DNA of 64,000 nt. It comes from an uncultured Flavobacteriaceae bacterium. GTDB taxonomy: Bacteria > Bacteroidota > Bacteroidia > Flavobacteriales > Flavobacteriaceae. Made by a program: the position numbers and the translations under genes. This document shows positions 27,644 to 36,150 of the stretch, in pieces (the first letter of the stretch is position 1; each line of letters begins with the position of its first letter). The stretch covers positions 1-64,000 of the forward strand of contig CANMXP010000005.1 of the NCBI GenBank assembly GCA_947501845.1. Reading direction: 5' to 3'. The notes beneath the pieces were generated by a model that was not told where the DNA came from, searched no databases, and worked only from the letters and a program-made list of their open reading frames with translations.

Positions 27644-28237
27644 TTATACTTGATTTTTCAAGGTTTGGGAATTTAAAAAATCAACCAATTGAAGGATGGC
27701 TTTTCCCCGATGGCCAATAGTGTTTTTTAAACTTAAATCCATTTCTGCAAATGTTTGTTGGTATCCTTTAGGTTTGAAAATAGGATCGTAGCCAAAACCA
27801 AGCTCACCACTTTTAGTGCTTGTTATCTCGCCTTCACATATACCAGTAAAGGTATGCTGTTCGTTATTGAGCTGCAATGTAATTACAGTTTTAAACTGTG
27901 CATTTCTATTGGTTTTATTGCTTAACTCTGTGAGCAATTTGTTCATATTGTCGTTAGCATTACGCTGTTCTCCAGCATAGCGGGCAGAGTATACCCCAGG
28001 CGCTCCATTTATGGCTTCTACTTCTAATCCTGTATCGTCGGCAAAACAATCATACCCATAATGTTTTTTTATATATTTTGCCTTTTCAACACTATTGCCT
28101 TCAATGGTATTTTGGGTTTCTGGGATGTCTTCATAACAACCAATATCTTTCAGGCTTAATAACTTTATATGATTGGGAATCAAAGTCTGTACTTCTTTTA
28201 TTTTATTAAGGTTGTTGGTTGCGAAAACAAGTTGCAT
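27644..28237 (-). CDS. rdgB: non-canonical purine NTP pyrophosphatase RdgB/HAM1
   Basis: A 197-aa house-cleaning enzyme that hydrolyses ITP/dITP/XTP to the monophosphate, keeping deaminated purines out of nucleic acids. Hallmarks are the N-terminal FATNNLNKIKEV (nucleotide-binding TNNxxKxxE), FADDTGLEVEAING (metal-binding acidic DDTGL), FGYDPIF and the C-terminal SHRGKA-like GHRGKAILQ. Length is standard. It is on the same strand as relA/spoT but 51 bp upstream of its start, and may share its promoter. A divergent hpf gene follows. Confidence 0.96.
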   Translation of the reverse strand: MQLVFATNNLNKIKEVQTLIPNHIKLLSLKDIGCYEDIPETQNTIEGNSVEKAKYIKKHYGYDCFADDTGLEVEAINGAPGVYSARYAGEQRNANDNMNKLLTELSNKTNRNAQFKTVITLQLNNEQHTFTGICEGEITSTKSGELGFGYDPIFKPKGYQQTFAEMDLSLKNTIGHRGKAILQLVDFLNSQTLKNQV

Positions 28238-28378
28238 ATGTTGGATGGATTTAAATCTTCAAAAATACTATTATATTGATTTATAAGTGAAAATATTTTG
28301 TGACTTTTTATGATTTTTGTTACTCTTGATTATTTAAAAAACACGTATCTTAGATTAAGAATTTTAATATAAATAAAT

Positions 28379-28678
28379 ATGACAGTAAACATTCAATATG
28401 TAGGTGTAGATATAAGTGAAACGCTTTCGACTTTTACAGAGGATAAATTGAAAAAAATATTTAACAGATATGAGTTTGTAATAAGCGCAAATGTGTATTT
28501 TAAGCAAGATGAAAACCAGCATAATACAGGCAAAATTTGTAACATAGAGTTAAGCCTGCCTGGGCCCCGAATTTTTGCAACTTCTAACGAACGCAATTTT
28601 GAGGTGTCTGTAAGAGAGACTATTAAAGATTTGGAGCGTCAATTAGAAAAACGAAAAGAGGTTTATAAAACACATTAA
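28379..28678 (+). CDS. hpf: short ribosome hibernation promoting factor
   Basis: A 99-aa HPF/RaiA-type protein that binds the 30S decoding region in stationary phase. The N-terminal NIQYVGVDISETL, the central VYFKQDENQHNTGKICNIELSLPGPRIFA, in part, and the C-terminal RDLERQLEKRKE-like helix fit the short HPF fold. It has no dimerisation extension. A divergent rdgB lies 140 bp away. The next gene on the strand, a MmcQ/YjbR protein, follows after 24 bp and may be co-transcribed. Confidence 0.93.
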   Translation: MTVNIQYVGVDISETLSTFTEDKLKKIFNRYEFVISANVYFKQDENQHNTGKICNIELSLPGPRIFATSNERNFEVSVRETIKDLERQLEKRKEVYKTH

Positions 28679-28702
28679 TCTAAGTTTTAATATTAGCATA
28701 AG

Positions 28703-29062
28703 ATGAACATTGAGTCTTATAGGGTGTATTGCTTATCTAAAAAAGGCGTTACCGAGTCCATTCCATTTCCTAAGTTGCCCAATGTGCTCGTTTTTAAAGT
28801 AATGGATAAAATGTTCACGGCTACAGATATAGATACATTTAATAGTTTTAGTATAAAATGTGTGCCCGAAACCATAGAAGAACTCCGTGCAGAATATGAT
28901 GCATTGGAAGAACCGTCATATTTTAGCAAAAAACATTGGAGTAGGGTTATTGTTGATGGCTCTATTCCTGATAAAATATTATATGAGTGGTTGGATGTGT
29001 CTTACCGTTTAGTTGTAGCAAAACTTACTAAAAAAGAACAATTAGAATTAGAGAATTTATAA
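28703..29062 (+). CDS. MmcQ/YjbR family protein
   Basis: A 119-aa protein of the MmcQ/YjbR (DUF419) family. It shows the typical start MNIESYRVYCLSKKGVTES, then FPKLPNVLVFKVMDKMFTA, an IKCVPE strand, and the SKKHWSRVIVDGSIPD segment followed by the LYEWLDVSYRLVVAKL helix. The fold resembles DNA-binding domains, but no family member has a well-established role. It shares the strand with hpf (24 bp apart). Its stop codon is 1 bp from that of the convergent rlmH. Confidence 0.93.
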   Translation: MNIESYRVYCLSKKGVTESIPFPKLPNVLVFKVMDKMFTATDIDTFNSFSIKCVPETIEELRAEYDALEEPSYFSKKHWSRVIVDGSIPDKILYEWLDVSYRLVVAKLTKKEQLELENL

Positions 29063-29063
29063 A

Positions 29064-29537
29064 TTACCTGTGATGATAAGGTTCATTTTTTAAAATGGTA
29101 AACCCTCTGTATAATTGTTCAATAATAAACAAACGCACCATCTGATGGGAAAATGTCATTTTAGATAATGATATTTTTCCATTTGATTTATTATAAACTT
29201 CCTGAGAGAAGCCATATGGGCCACCAATTACAAAAACCAGTTGTTTGATACCAGAGTTCATGTGTTTTTGTAGGTAATTAGAAAATCCAACAGAGTCTAA
29301 TTGTTTGCCATGTTCGTCCAATAAAATTAAAACATCGCTAGGGTTCAGCTTGCCTATAATGAGTTCGCCTTCTTTTTGTTTTTGCTGTATTTCACTTAAA
29401 TGCTTCGTGTTCTTTATATCTGGGATAATTTCTAGCGAAAATTTAATATAAAACCCCAAACGTTTTGTGTATTCATCTATTAAAGATTGAAGCTGTTTAT
29501 TATCGGTCTTGCCAATGGCGAGGAGTTTTATGGTCAT
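29064..29537 (-). CDS. rlmH: 23S rRNA pseudouridine-1915 N3-methyltransferase
   Basis: A 157-aa SPOUT-class methyltransferase that methylates the N3 position of pseudouridine 1915 in helix 69 of 23S rRNA. The trefoil-knot signature FVIGGPYGFSQEV (residues about 102-114), LSKMTFSHQMVRLFIIEQLYR and the invariant C-terminal NEPYHHR (about 151-157) are complete. Length is standard. It is tail-to-tail with the MmcQ gene and divergent from nadC. Confidence 0.97.
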   Translation of the reverse strand: MTIKLLAIGKTDNKQLQSLIDEYTKRLGFYIKFSLEIIPDIKNTKHLSEIQQKQKEGELIIGKLNPSDVLILLDEHGKQLDSVGFSNYLQKHMNSGIKQLVFVIGGPYGFSQEVYNKSNGKISLSKMTFSHQMVRLFIIEQLYRGFTILKNEPYHHR

Positions 29538-29637
29538 AATAGCAAAATTACTGTTTAGTATTTATGAAAAACATATTTAATGGTGAAAAAAATAAAAATT
29601 TCATAATTGTAAAATTTAATTTAGTAAATCAATTTCT

Positions 29638-29645
29638 TATTTTTG
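29638..29645 (+). promoter_or_regulatory. candidate -7 promoter box for nadC
   Basis: TATTTTTG matches the Bacteroidota -7 box TAnnTTTG exactly, 19 bp before the nadC start codon. No well-spaced -33 TTTG is visible. Confidence 0.4.
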
Positions 29646-29664
29646 TTGCAAACTAACTAAATAT

Positions 29665-30525
29665 ATGATAACACAAGAGCAATTCGATACAGAAGTTAAA
29701 ATGATAATTTCCAATGCTATAAGAGAAGATGTGGGCGATGGAGATCATAGTTCTTTAGCTTGTATTCCAGAAAATGCAAAAGGGAGAGCAAAAATATTGG
29801 TTAAAGATAAAGGCATAATTGGAGGTGTTAATTTTGCAAAAAAAGTATTTGCTTATGTTGACAAAAACTTAAAATTAGATGTCAAAATAGAAGATGGAAC
29901 AGAGGTGACTTATGGAGATGTTGTGATGTACATTGAGGGGCCTTCCCAATCTATTTTAAAAGCAGAACGCTCGGTTTTAAATGCTATGCAACGTATGAGT
30001 GCCATAGCAACAAAAACAAGAATGTTTGTTGATTTATTAAAAGGTACTAAAACGAAGATTCTGGATACTCGTAAAACAACACCAGGAATTCGTGTATTGG
30101 AAAAATGGGCAGTAGTGATTGGAGGCGGAGAAAACCATAGATTTGCATTATACGATATGATTATGCTTAAAGATAACCATATTGATTTTGCAGGTGGTAT
30201 AACCAAAGCCATAGAAATGACTAAGTCCTATTTAAGGGATACCAATAAGGATTTAAAAATTATGGTTGAGGCCAGAAATTTAAACGAGGTAGAAGAAATA
30301 CTAAAAAGTGATGGTATTTACAGGATTTTACTTGATAACTTTGATTATGAAGATACGAGAAAAGCTGTAAAACTAATAGATGGTAAATGCCTTATTGAAT
30401 CTTCTGGAAATATAAATGAAGTCACTATTAGGCATTATGCAGAATGTGGCGTGAATTATATTTCATGTGGTGCTTTAACGCATTCTGTCCATAACATGGA
30501 TTTAAGTTTGAAGGCTATAAACTAG
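29665..30525 (+). CDS. nadC: carboxylating nicotinate-nucleotide diphosphorylase
   Basis: A 286-aa quinolinate phosphoribosyltransferase. It converts quinolinate and PRPP to nicotinate mononucleotide, CO2 and pyrophosphate, in NAD synthesis. The catalytic-domain signature TRKTTPGIRVLEKWAVVIGG (about 136-155) supplies substrate-binding Arg and Lys residues. DMIMLKDNHI (about 168-177) and VEARN (about 200) are further active-site elements, and the C-terminal SGNINE strand completes the barrel. Length matches the family. It begins a plus-strand series with the YihY/BrkB gene (69 bp later) and priA. Confidence 0.96.
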   Translation: MITQEQFDTEVKMIISNAIREDVGDGDHSSLACIPENAKGRAKILVKDKGIIGGVNFAKKVFAYVDKNLKLDVKIEDGTEVTYGDVVMYIEGPSQSILKAERSVLNAMQRMSAIATKTRMFVDLLKGTKTKILDTRKTTPGIRVLEKWAVVIGGGENHRFALYDMIMLKDNHIDFAGGITKAIEMTKSYLRDTNKDLKIMVEARNLNEVEEILKSDGIYRILLDNFDYEDTRKAVKLIDGKCLIESSGNINEVTIRHYAECGVNYISCGALTHSVHNMDLSLKAIN

Positions 30526-30594
30526 TTTTTGTAACTTTTAAATTGGTTTGGTAGCCTTGGTTAATTAGGGTTTTTAAACTTTTAAAATAGATGA

Positions 30595-31536
30595 ATGACT
30601 AAACCCATTGAAGACAAACTTGATAAGATTCCAGTAATAAATGTCTTAGTACGGGTTTTTAAGCAAGCAAAATTACCAGGTCTTGAGGGACTATCATTTT
30701 ACGATTTATTAGAGCTTTATATTATAGGCATAGTTAGGGGGGCTTTAACAACACGTGCAAGTGCCATTGCCTTTAGTTTTTTTATGGCCTTATTCCCCTT
30801 TTTATTATTCGTACTAATCATTATTCCTTATGTGCCAATAGATGATTTTAAAACTGAATTTTTAACCTTTTTAGAATCTTTTTTACCACCAAATACTTCC
30901 GACTTTTTCGTTGAGAATATATTCGAAAATATTGATAAAACACAGCGAGGGGGGCTGTTGTCATCTGTTTTTGTATTATCAATAGCACTTATGGCGAATG
31001 GTGTAAATGCTGTGTTTTCTGGTTTTGAAAATTCATATCATGAGCAATTAACCCGTAACATCTTTAAGCAATATTTATATGCCTTGAGTATTGCATTAAT
31101 ATTGGCATTTTTACTTATTGTAACCATAGCTGTTTTAGGTTATTTTCAAATATATGTTGTACAGGAATTATTTGATGCTTTAGAAAATAAAGGATACCAA
31201 GTAGAAAATCAAAATGTATTGTGGACAGATATAGCCAAGTACGCATTCTTTATTATGATGGTATATTTGGCAACAGCCACCTTGTATTATTTCGGTACTC
31301 AAGAGGGGAAGCATTCTAAATTCTTTTCTGTGGGCGCATTGTTTACAACCTTGCTAATTATATTATCATCTTATCTGTTTGGTCTTTATATTGAAAATTT
31401 CGGACAATACAATAAGCTTTACGGTTCTATAGGAGCTTTATTGATCCTATTGTTTTATTTGTGGCTCAATGCTAATATTTTATTGCTGGGTTACGAATTG
31501 AATGCCTCACTAAATAAACTACGTAAAAGTTGTTAG
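30595..31536 (+). CDS. YihY/virulence factor BrkB family membrane protein
   Basis: A 313-aa inner-membrane protein with about six hydrophobic helices. The family signature LTTRASAIAFSFFMALFPFL is at about 58-77; the helix near 210 (FIMMVYLATATLYYF) and the GALLILLFYLWLNANILLLGYELN segment at about 280-303 are characteristic. The family was once called ribonuclease BN in error; its transport function is unproven. It ends 3 bp before the priA start codon, so the two are almost certainly co-transcribed, though no functional link is evident. Confidence 0.94.
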   Translation: MTKPIEDKLDKIPVINVLVRVFKQAKLPGLEGLSFYDLLELYIIGIVRGALTTRASAIAFSFFMALFPFLLFVLIIIPYVPIDDFKTEFLTFLESFLPPNTSDFFVENIFENIDKTQRGGLLSSVFVLSIALMANGVNAVFSGFENSYHEQLTRNIFKQYLYALSIALILAFLLIVTIAVLGYFQIYVVQELFDALENKGYQVENQNVLWTDIAKYAFFIMMVYLATATLYYFGTQEGKHSKFFSVGALFTTLLIILSSYLFGLYIENFGQYNKLYGSIGALLILLFYLWLNANILLLGYELNASLNKLRKSC

Positions 31537-31539
31537 TTT

Positions 31540-33993
31540 ATGCCGTATTTTATAGATGTTATTATTCCCGTACCCCTTAAAAAACTTTTTACTTATAGTA
31601 TAAGCGTTTCGGAATCTGATTTTTTAAAACCAGGCATGCGTGTTGCTGTACCTTTTGGAAAGTCCAAAATATATACTGGTATTGTTTATAGAGTTCACAA
31701 TGAGCCGCCAACTGCTTATGAAGCTAAAGACATTCAACAAATTTTAGATGATGGGCCTATTGTAAACGAGAAGCAATTGCAATTGTGGCAATGGATAGCA
31801 GACTATTATATGTGTACATTAGGAGATGTAATGCGAGCAGCCTTGCCCAGTGCTTTTATTTTAGAAAGTGAAACAGTTATCCTAAAAAATAATATTAAGG
31901 AAATTGATGAAAAAATATTAAAGGACGATGAGTTTTTGGTTTATGAAGCTCTGCACCATCAATCTTCTTTAAAAATCCATGATATTTCCAATATCCTTGA
32001 TAAAAAGAATGTATTACCAGTTATTAAACGGTTAATTGAAAAGGAAGCTATTTCTGTAGAGGAAGAGGTTTATGAAAAATATAAGCCTAAATTGGTTCGT
32101 TATGTAAAACTGCATTCCAATTTTTCTTCGGAAACGGCACTTCAAAAATTGTTGGATGATTTAAGCAGGGCACCAAAACAGCGACAGGTTATTTTAACTT
32201 TATTTTCAGTTTCGGCAACCACAAAAAAACCTGTAAAAGTTTCAGATTTATCTACCGAAAGTGGTGCATCTAATGCCATTATAAAATCATTGATTGATAA
32301 AGGCGTTCTTGAAGAATATTATATACAAACGGATCGTGTTCAATATTCTGGGGATGAAAATGAGGCCACTAAAAACCTTAATACGTATCAAGAAGTAGCC
32401 CTAAAAGAAATACGAGAATCTTTTAACAAGCATACGGTTACCCTGCTTCATGGCGTGACTTCTTCTGGTAAAACAGAAGTTTATGTGAAGTTAATTGAAG
32501 ATGCTTTAAATAAAGGGAAACAAGTGCTTTGTTTGTTGCCAGAAATAGCATTAACAGCACAGTTAATTACACGATTGCAGAATTATTTTGGAGAGCAAGT
32601 CGCTGTTTTTCATTCTAAATACTCATCACACGAAAGGGTTGAGGTTTGGAATCACGTTTTAAATAATTCTAGTAAAGCAAAAATAGTTTTAGGAGCGCGG
32701 TCTTCTATTTTTTTACCATTTGATAATTTAGGACTCATAGTGGTTGATGAAGAGCATGAGCAGTCCTTTAAACAGTTCGACCCTGCACCGCGATATCACG
32801 CACGCGATACTGCTATTGTGTTGGCATATATGCACGATTCAAAAATCCTTTTAGGGTCTGCCACACCGAGTTTAGAGAGTTACTTTAATGCAAAACAAGA
32901 CAAGTATGGCTTAGTAGAAATTACAAAGCGCTACAATGATGTTTTGATGCCAGATATTGAATTAATAGATATTAAAGAAAAGTTTAAAAAGAAGTTAATG
33001 AAAGGGCATTTTAGCGATAGACTTATCGAAGAAATGACCGAAACTTTACGAGAAGGACATCAAATTATTTTATTTCAAAACCGACGTGGATTTTCTCCCA
33101 TTGTAGAGTGTAATACCTGTGGTAATTCGCCACAATGTCCTAATTGCGATGTGAGTTTGACCTATCATCAATATAGGCATCAACTACGCTGTCATTATTG
33201 TGGTTACAACTCGGCCATGATAAAAGATTGTATGGCTTGTGGGAGTACAGAATTAGATACTAAAGGATTTGGTACCGAACAAATTGAAGAAGAGGTGAAA
33301 TTGCTATTTCCCGATTATAAGGTAGCACGAATGGATTTAGATACCACAAGGGGTAAATACGGCTATGAAAAAATAATAACCGCTTTAGAGCAGCAAGAAA
33401 TAGATATTTTAGTAGGAACACAGATGCTAACCAAAGGCTTGGATTTTAGGCATGTCAAGCTGGTTGGTATTATGAATGCAGATAATATGCTGAATTTTCC
33501 AGATTTTAGAGCTCATGAACGTAGTTTTCAACTCATGCTCCAAGTATCAGGCAGGGCAGGGCGTACAGATGAAAGAGGCAAAGTGCTGATTCAAACATAT
33601 AATCCGTACCATAATATTTTACAGCAAGTGTCTACTAATAGTTATGTGGAGATGTATAATGAGCAAATGAACGATCGTTATAATTATAAATATCCACCTG
33701 TTTACAAACAAATAAAGCTTACTTTAAAGCATAAAGACTATAATAAAGTAGATGCCGCCTCGATGTGGCTGGCGAAATCTTTAAAGCAGGTTTTTAAAAA
33801 CGATGTTTTGGGGCCAGAATCACCACCAATTTCTAGAATAAGAAACCAATTTCATAAAAATATCTTAATAAAGATTCCTAAGCAGCAATCGTTATCAAAA
33901 ACAAAAAAAGCCATCATTAGAATAAATGATAGCTTCTTTAGTATAAAAGATTTTCGGTCGGTTAAAATAATTTTAAATGTCGATAACTTTTAG
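31540..33993 (+). CDS. priA: primosomal replication restart helicase PriA
   Basis: An 817-aa 3'-5' helicase that reloads the replisome at stalled forks. An N-terminal DNA-binding domain comes first (about 1-105). Walker A, GVTSSGKTEVYV, is at about 304-315 and Walker B, VDEEHEQSFKQ, at about 402-412, with GSATPSLES at about 440. A zinc-binding module inserted at about 525-570 has the cysteine pairs CNTCG, CPNC, CHYCG and CMACG. The helicase C domain with GTQMLTKGLDF and QVSGRAGR follows. All motifs are intact. It is translated just after the YihY gene and is convergent with a LytTR regulator gene. Confidence 0.97.
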   Translation: MPYFIDVIIPVPLKKLFTYSISVSESDFLKPGMRVAVPFGKSKIYTGIVYRVHNEPPTAYEAKDIQQILDDGPIVNEKQLQLWQWIADYYMCTLGDVMRAALPSAFILESETVILKNNIKEIDEKILKDDEFLVYEALHHQSSLKIHDISNILDKKNVLPVIKRLIEKEAISVEEEVYEKYKPKLVRYVKLHSNFSSETALQKLLDDLSRAPKQRQVILTLFSVSATTKKPVKVSDLSTESGASNAIIKSLIDKGVLEEYYIQTDRVQYSGDENEATKNLNTYQEVALKEIRESFNKHTVTLLHGVTSSGKTEVYVKLIEDALNKGKQVLCLLPEIALTAQLITRLQNYFGEQVAVFHSKYSSHERVEVWNHVLNNSSKAKIVLGARSSIFLPFDNLGLIVVDEEHEQSFKQFDPAPRYHARDTAIVLAYMHDSKILLGSATPSLESYFNAKQDKYGLVEITKRYNDVLMPDIELIDIKEKFKKKLMKGHFSDRLIEEMTETLREGHQIILFQNRRGFSPIVECNTCGNSPQCPNCDVSLTYHQYRHQLRCHYCGYNSAMIKDCMACGSTELDTKGFGTEQIEEEVKLLFPDYKVARMDLDTTRGKYGYEKIITALEQQEIDILVGTQMLTKGLDFRHVKLVGIMNADNMLNFPDFRAHERSFQLMLQVSGRAGRTDERGKVLIQTYNPYHNILQQVSTNSYVEMYNEQMNDRYNYKYPPVYKQIKLTLKHKDYNKVDAASMWLAKSLKQVFKNDVLGPESPPISRIRNQFHKNILIKIPKQQSLSKTKKAIIRINDSFFSIKDFRSVKIILNVDNF

Positions 33994-34027
33994 TTTAATC
34001 CAGTTTAATTGGTTAGTTAGCTGGATT

Positions 34028-34723
34028 TTAAATATTGTTTAAAGCGTCAACTAATTGTGTCTTTTTGTTTCTGCTTAAAGGAATTTCATAAGCTCCCACT
34101 TCAACATTTTTACTGTTAAATCTATCAATTTTATCAAGATTAACAATGTATGATTTATGGATTCTTAAAAATTTGCCTTCAGGTAATTCTGCCTCAAAAG
34201 ATTTCATTGTAGATAGCACTACAAGGCTTGTTTCTTCTGTAACTAGTTTCACATAGTCACCAAGAGCTTCGATCCATTTAATATCTTTGATATAAACTTT
34301 ACGTTTTTTAAGATTACTCTTTACAAAAATATGCTCACCTTCTTCTTCGTTAAAGTCTAAAGTCAACCTATGCTGCTCTAAAGCTTTGTCTACAGAAGTG
34401 TTAAAACGTTCTCTTGTAATTGGCTTATGTAAATAATCGGTAGCATCGTAATTAAAAGCTTTAAAAGCATACTCTGTTTTACCGGTTACAAAAATAATTT
34501 GAGGTTTGTTGTTTAATACGTCTAAAAGTTCAAATCCATTTAGCACTGGCATTTCAATGTCTAAAAAAATCAAATCCACTTGATGCGTATTTAAACCATT
34601 TTTAGTTTCTAAGGCACTACTATACTCTGCTATCAAGTTAAGCGATGGATGATTCTCTACCAGCTTAACTATTGAGAGACGTTGTATTGCCGAATCGTCT
34701 ACTACTACACAGTTTAATGTCAT
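34028..34723 (-). CDS. LytTR family response regulator
   Basis: A 231-aa response regulator. The receiver domain (about 1-120) has the acidic pair D9/D10, the phospho-acceptor D55 in LIFLDIEMP, T80 and K100 (HKP). A LytTR DNA-binding domain follows (about 135-231; KSNLKKRKVYIKDIKWIEA, LRIHKSYIVNLDKI, LSRNKK). LytTR proteins bind direct repeats upstream of target promoters. No histidine kinase lies next to it, so it is an orphan here. It is divergent from the rpsF operon by 199 bp, which is not evidence of regulation. Confidence 0.95.
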   Translation of the reverse strand: MTLNCVVVDDSAIQRLSIVKLVENHPSLNLIAEYSSALETKNGLNTHQVDLIFLDIEMPVLNGFELLDVLNNKPQIIFVTGKTEYAFKAFNYDATDYLHKPITRERFNTSVDKALEQHRLTLDFNEEEGEHIFVKSNLKKRKVYIKDIKWIEALGDYVKLVTEETSLVVLSTMKSFEAELPEGKFLRIHKSYIVNLDKIDRFNSKNVEVGAYEIPLSRNKKTQLVDALNNI

Positions 34724-34860
34724 AACATTTTATATTATTTCGGTTAAGATATCGACAATAGTACAAAAAATTCGGCTAAAAACCAAAAATCATCGTTAAA
34801 GCGTTCGTTTTAACATAATTTTAACAATTTAAAAAAAGCCCTATTATACTTAAATAATTG

Positions 34861-34891
34861 TTGTTTTATATGCATATATTAACTATTTTTG
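34861..34891 (+). promoter_or_regulatory. promoter of the rpsF operon
   Basis: TTG at 34861-34863 and TATTTTTG at 34884-34891 (exact TAnnTTTG) are 20 bp apart, within the Bacteroidota spacing range. The start codon is at 34923, which leaves a short leader of about 25 nt. I see no ribosomal-protein regulatory stem in this leader. Confidence 0.6.
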
Positions 34892-34922
34892 CACCCAATT
34901 TTTAACAATAAAATAGATTTTT

Positions 34923-35261
34923 ATGAATCATTATGAAACTGTTTTCATCTTAAATCCCGTTTTATCTGAAGATCAGATAAAGGAAACAGTAAAGAAATAC
35001 GAAGATTTTCTTGTTTCTAACGGAGCTAAGATGGTAGCTAAAGAAGATTGGGGGCTTAAAAAATTAGCTTACCCAATACAAAACAAGAAAAGTGGATTCT
35101 ATCACTTATTTGAGTACACTGTACCAGGTGAAGTAATTAATGCTTTAGAAGTAGAGTTTAGACGTGATGAGCGTTTTATGCGTTATTTAACCGTATCATT
35201 AGATAAGCACGCTATTTCATGGGCAGAGAGAAGAAGAGAAAAACTTAAAGTAAAAGCTTAA
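34923..35261 (+). CDS. rpsF: 30S ribosomal protein S6
   Basis: A 112-aa S6 protein of the 30S platform, where it pairs with S18. The start [12 protein letters not shown] and the central [25 protein letters not shown] are typical; the C-terminus is Lys/Arg-rich. It is first in rpsF-rpsR-rplI, only 2 bp before rpsR. The classic order lacks ssb and priB, as usual in Bacteroidota. Confidence 0.98.
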   Translation: MNHYETVFILNPVLSEDQIKETVKKYEDFLVSNGAKMVAKEDWGLKKLAYPIQNKKSGFYHLFEYTVPGEVINALEVEFRRDERFMRYLTVSLDKHAISWAERRREKLKVKA

Positions 35262-35263
35262 TT

Positions 35264-35560
35264 ATGTCATCGATAGAACAACAATCAAAAGGAAAGAAAG
35301 ACGGAGAAATTAGATATTTAACGCCGTTAAATATTGAGACAAACAAACAAAAGAAATATTGCCGTTTCAAAAAATCAGGTATTAAGTATATCGATTATAA
35401 AGATCCAGATTTCTTATTAAAGTTTGTAAATGAGCAAGGTAAAATTTTACCAAGACGTTTAACAGGAACTTCGTTGAAGTATCAAAGAAAAGTGTCTGTA
35501 GCTGTAAAAAGAGCACGTCACTTAGCTTTAATGCCATACGTAGCAGATTTATTAAAATAA
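35264..35560 (+). CDS. rpsR: 30S ribosomal protein S18
   Basis: A 98-aa S18 protein that binds S6 in the platform of the small subunit. An N-terminal Lys-rich extension precedes the conserved core: [28 protein letters not shown] and the C-terminal [16 protein letters not shown]. The zinc-ligand cysteines of some S18 forms are reduced to one (KKYCRFKK), so this is a C-minus form. It lies between rpsF and rplI with gaps of 2 and 13 bp. Confidence 0.98.
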   Translation: MSSIEQQSKGKKDGEIRYLTPLNIETNKQKKYCRFKKSGIKYIDYKDPDFLLKFVNEQGKILPRRLTGTSLKYQRKVSVAVKRARHLALMPYVADLLK

Positions 35561-35573
35561 AATACCGATAACA

Positions 35574-36020
35574 ATGGAACTTATATTAAAACAAGACGTT
35601 GAAAATTTAGGATTTAAAGACGATGTTGTAACAGTTAAGAACGGTTATGGTAGAAATTTTTTAATTCCTCAAGGGCAAGCTATTCTTGCTACAGCTTCTG
35701 CTAAGAAAGTATTGGCTGAGAATTTAAAGCAAAGAGCTTTTAAAGAAAAGAAAATCGTTGACGATGCTAACAAAATTGCTGAAGCTTTAAAAGCATTAGA
35801 AATTAAAATTCCTGCAAAAGTTGGTGCTGGCGATAAGCTATTTGGTTCTGTAAATAATATTAATGTAGCTGAAGCTTTAGAAAAAGAAGGACAATCTATT
35901 GATAAAAAATTCATTACAGTAACTACAATCAAACGTACAGGGAAATATAACGCTGTAGTGCGTTTACACAGAGAAGTATCTGTTGATTTAGCTTTTGAAG
36001 TTATTGCACAAGCAAACTAA
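35574..36020 (+). CDS. rplI: 50S ribosomal protein L9
   Basis: A 148-aa L9 protein. The N-terminal 23S rRNA-binding domain carries the signature MELILKQDVENLGFKDDVVTVKNGYGRNFLIPQG. A long connecting helix (about 40-75) leads to the C-terminal rRNA-binding domain with the GDKLFGSVN motif. It is the last gene of the operon and a strong terminator follows. Confidence 0.98.
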   Translation: MELILKQDVENLGFKDDVVTVKNGYGRNFLIPQGQAILATASAKKVLAENLKQRAFKEKKIVDDANKIAEALKALEIKIPAKVGAGDKLFGSVNNINVAEALEKEGQSIDKKFITVTTIKRTGKYNAVVRLHREVSVDLAFEVIAQAN

Positions 36021-36057
36021 GTATTAACAATTAGTTAATAAAACATTTAAATATTGT

Positions 36058-36087
36058 AAAGCCATTCTTATGAATGGCTTTTTTTTG
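36058..36087 (+). terminator. intrinsic terminator of rpsF-rpsR-rplI
   Basis: A perfect 10-bp stem (AAAGCCATTC, 36058-36067; GAATGGCTTT, 36072-36081) with a 4-nt loop is followed by a T-run. It is 38 bp after the rplI stop codon. A TAnnTTTG-like box (36090-36097) of the next gene begins just after it. Confidence 0.85.
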
Positions 36088-36150
36088 TTTATTTTTGTTT
36101 GGTATTAAAAACTATGCACGCATAGTAGACTAACTCAAACATCATATTAA

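Noticed and set aside
34892-34922. S6:S18-type regulatory leader before rpsF
   Set aside because: The leader is about 30 nt long and shows no stem with the expected bulge.
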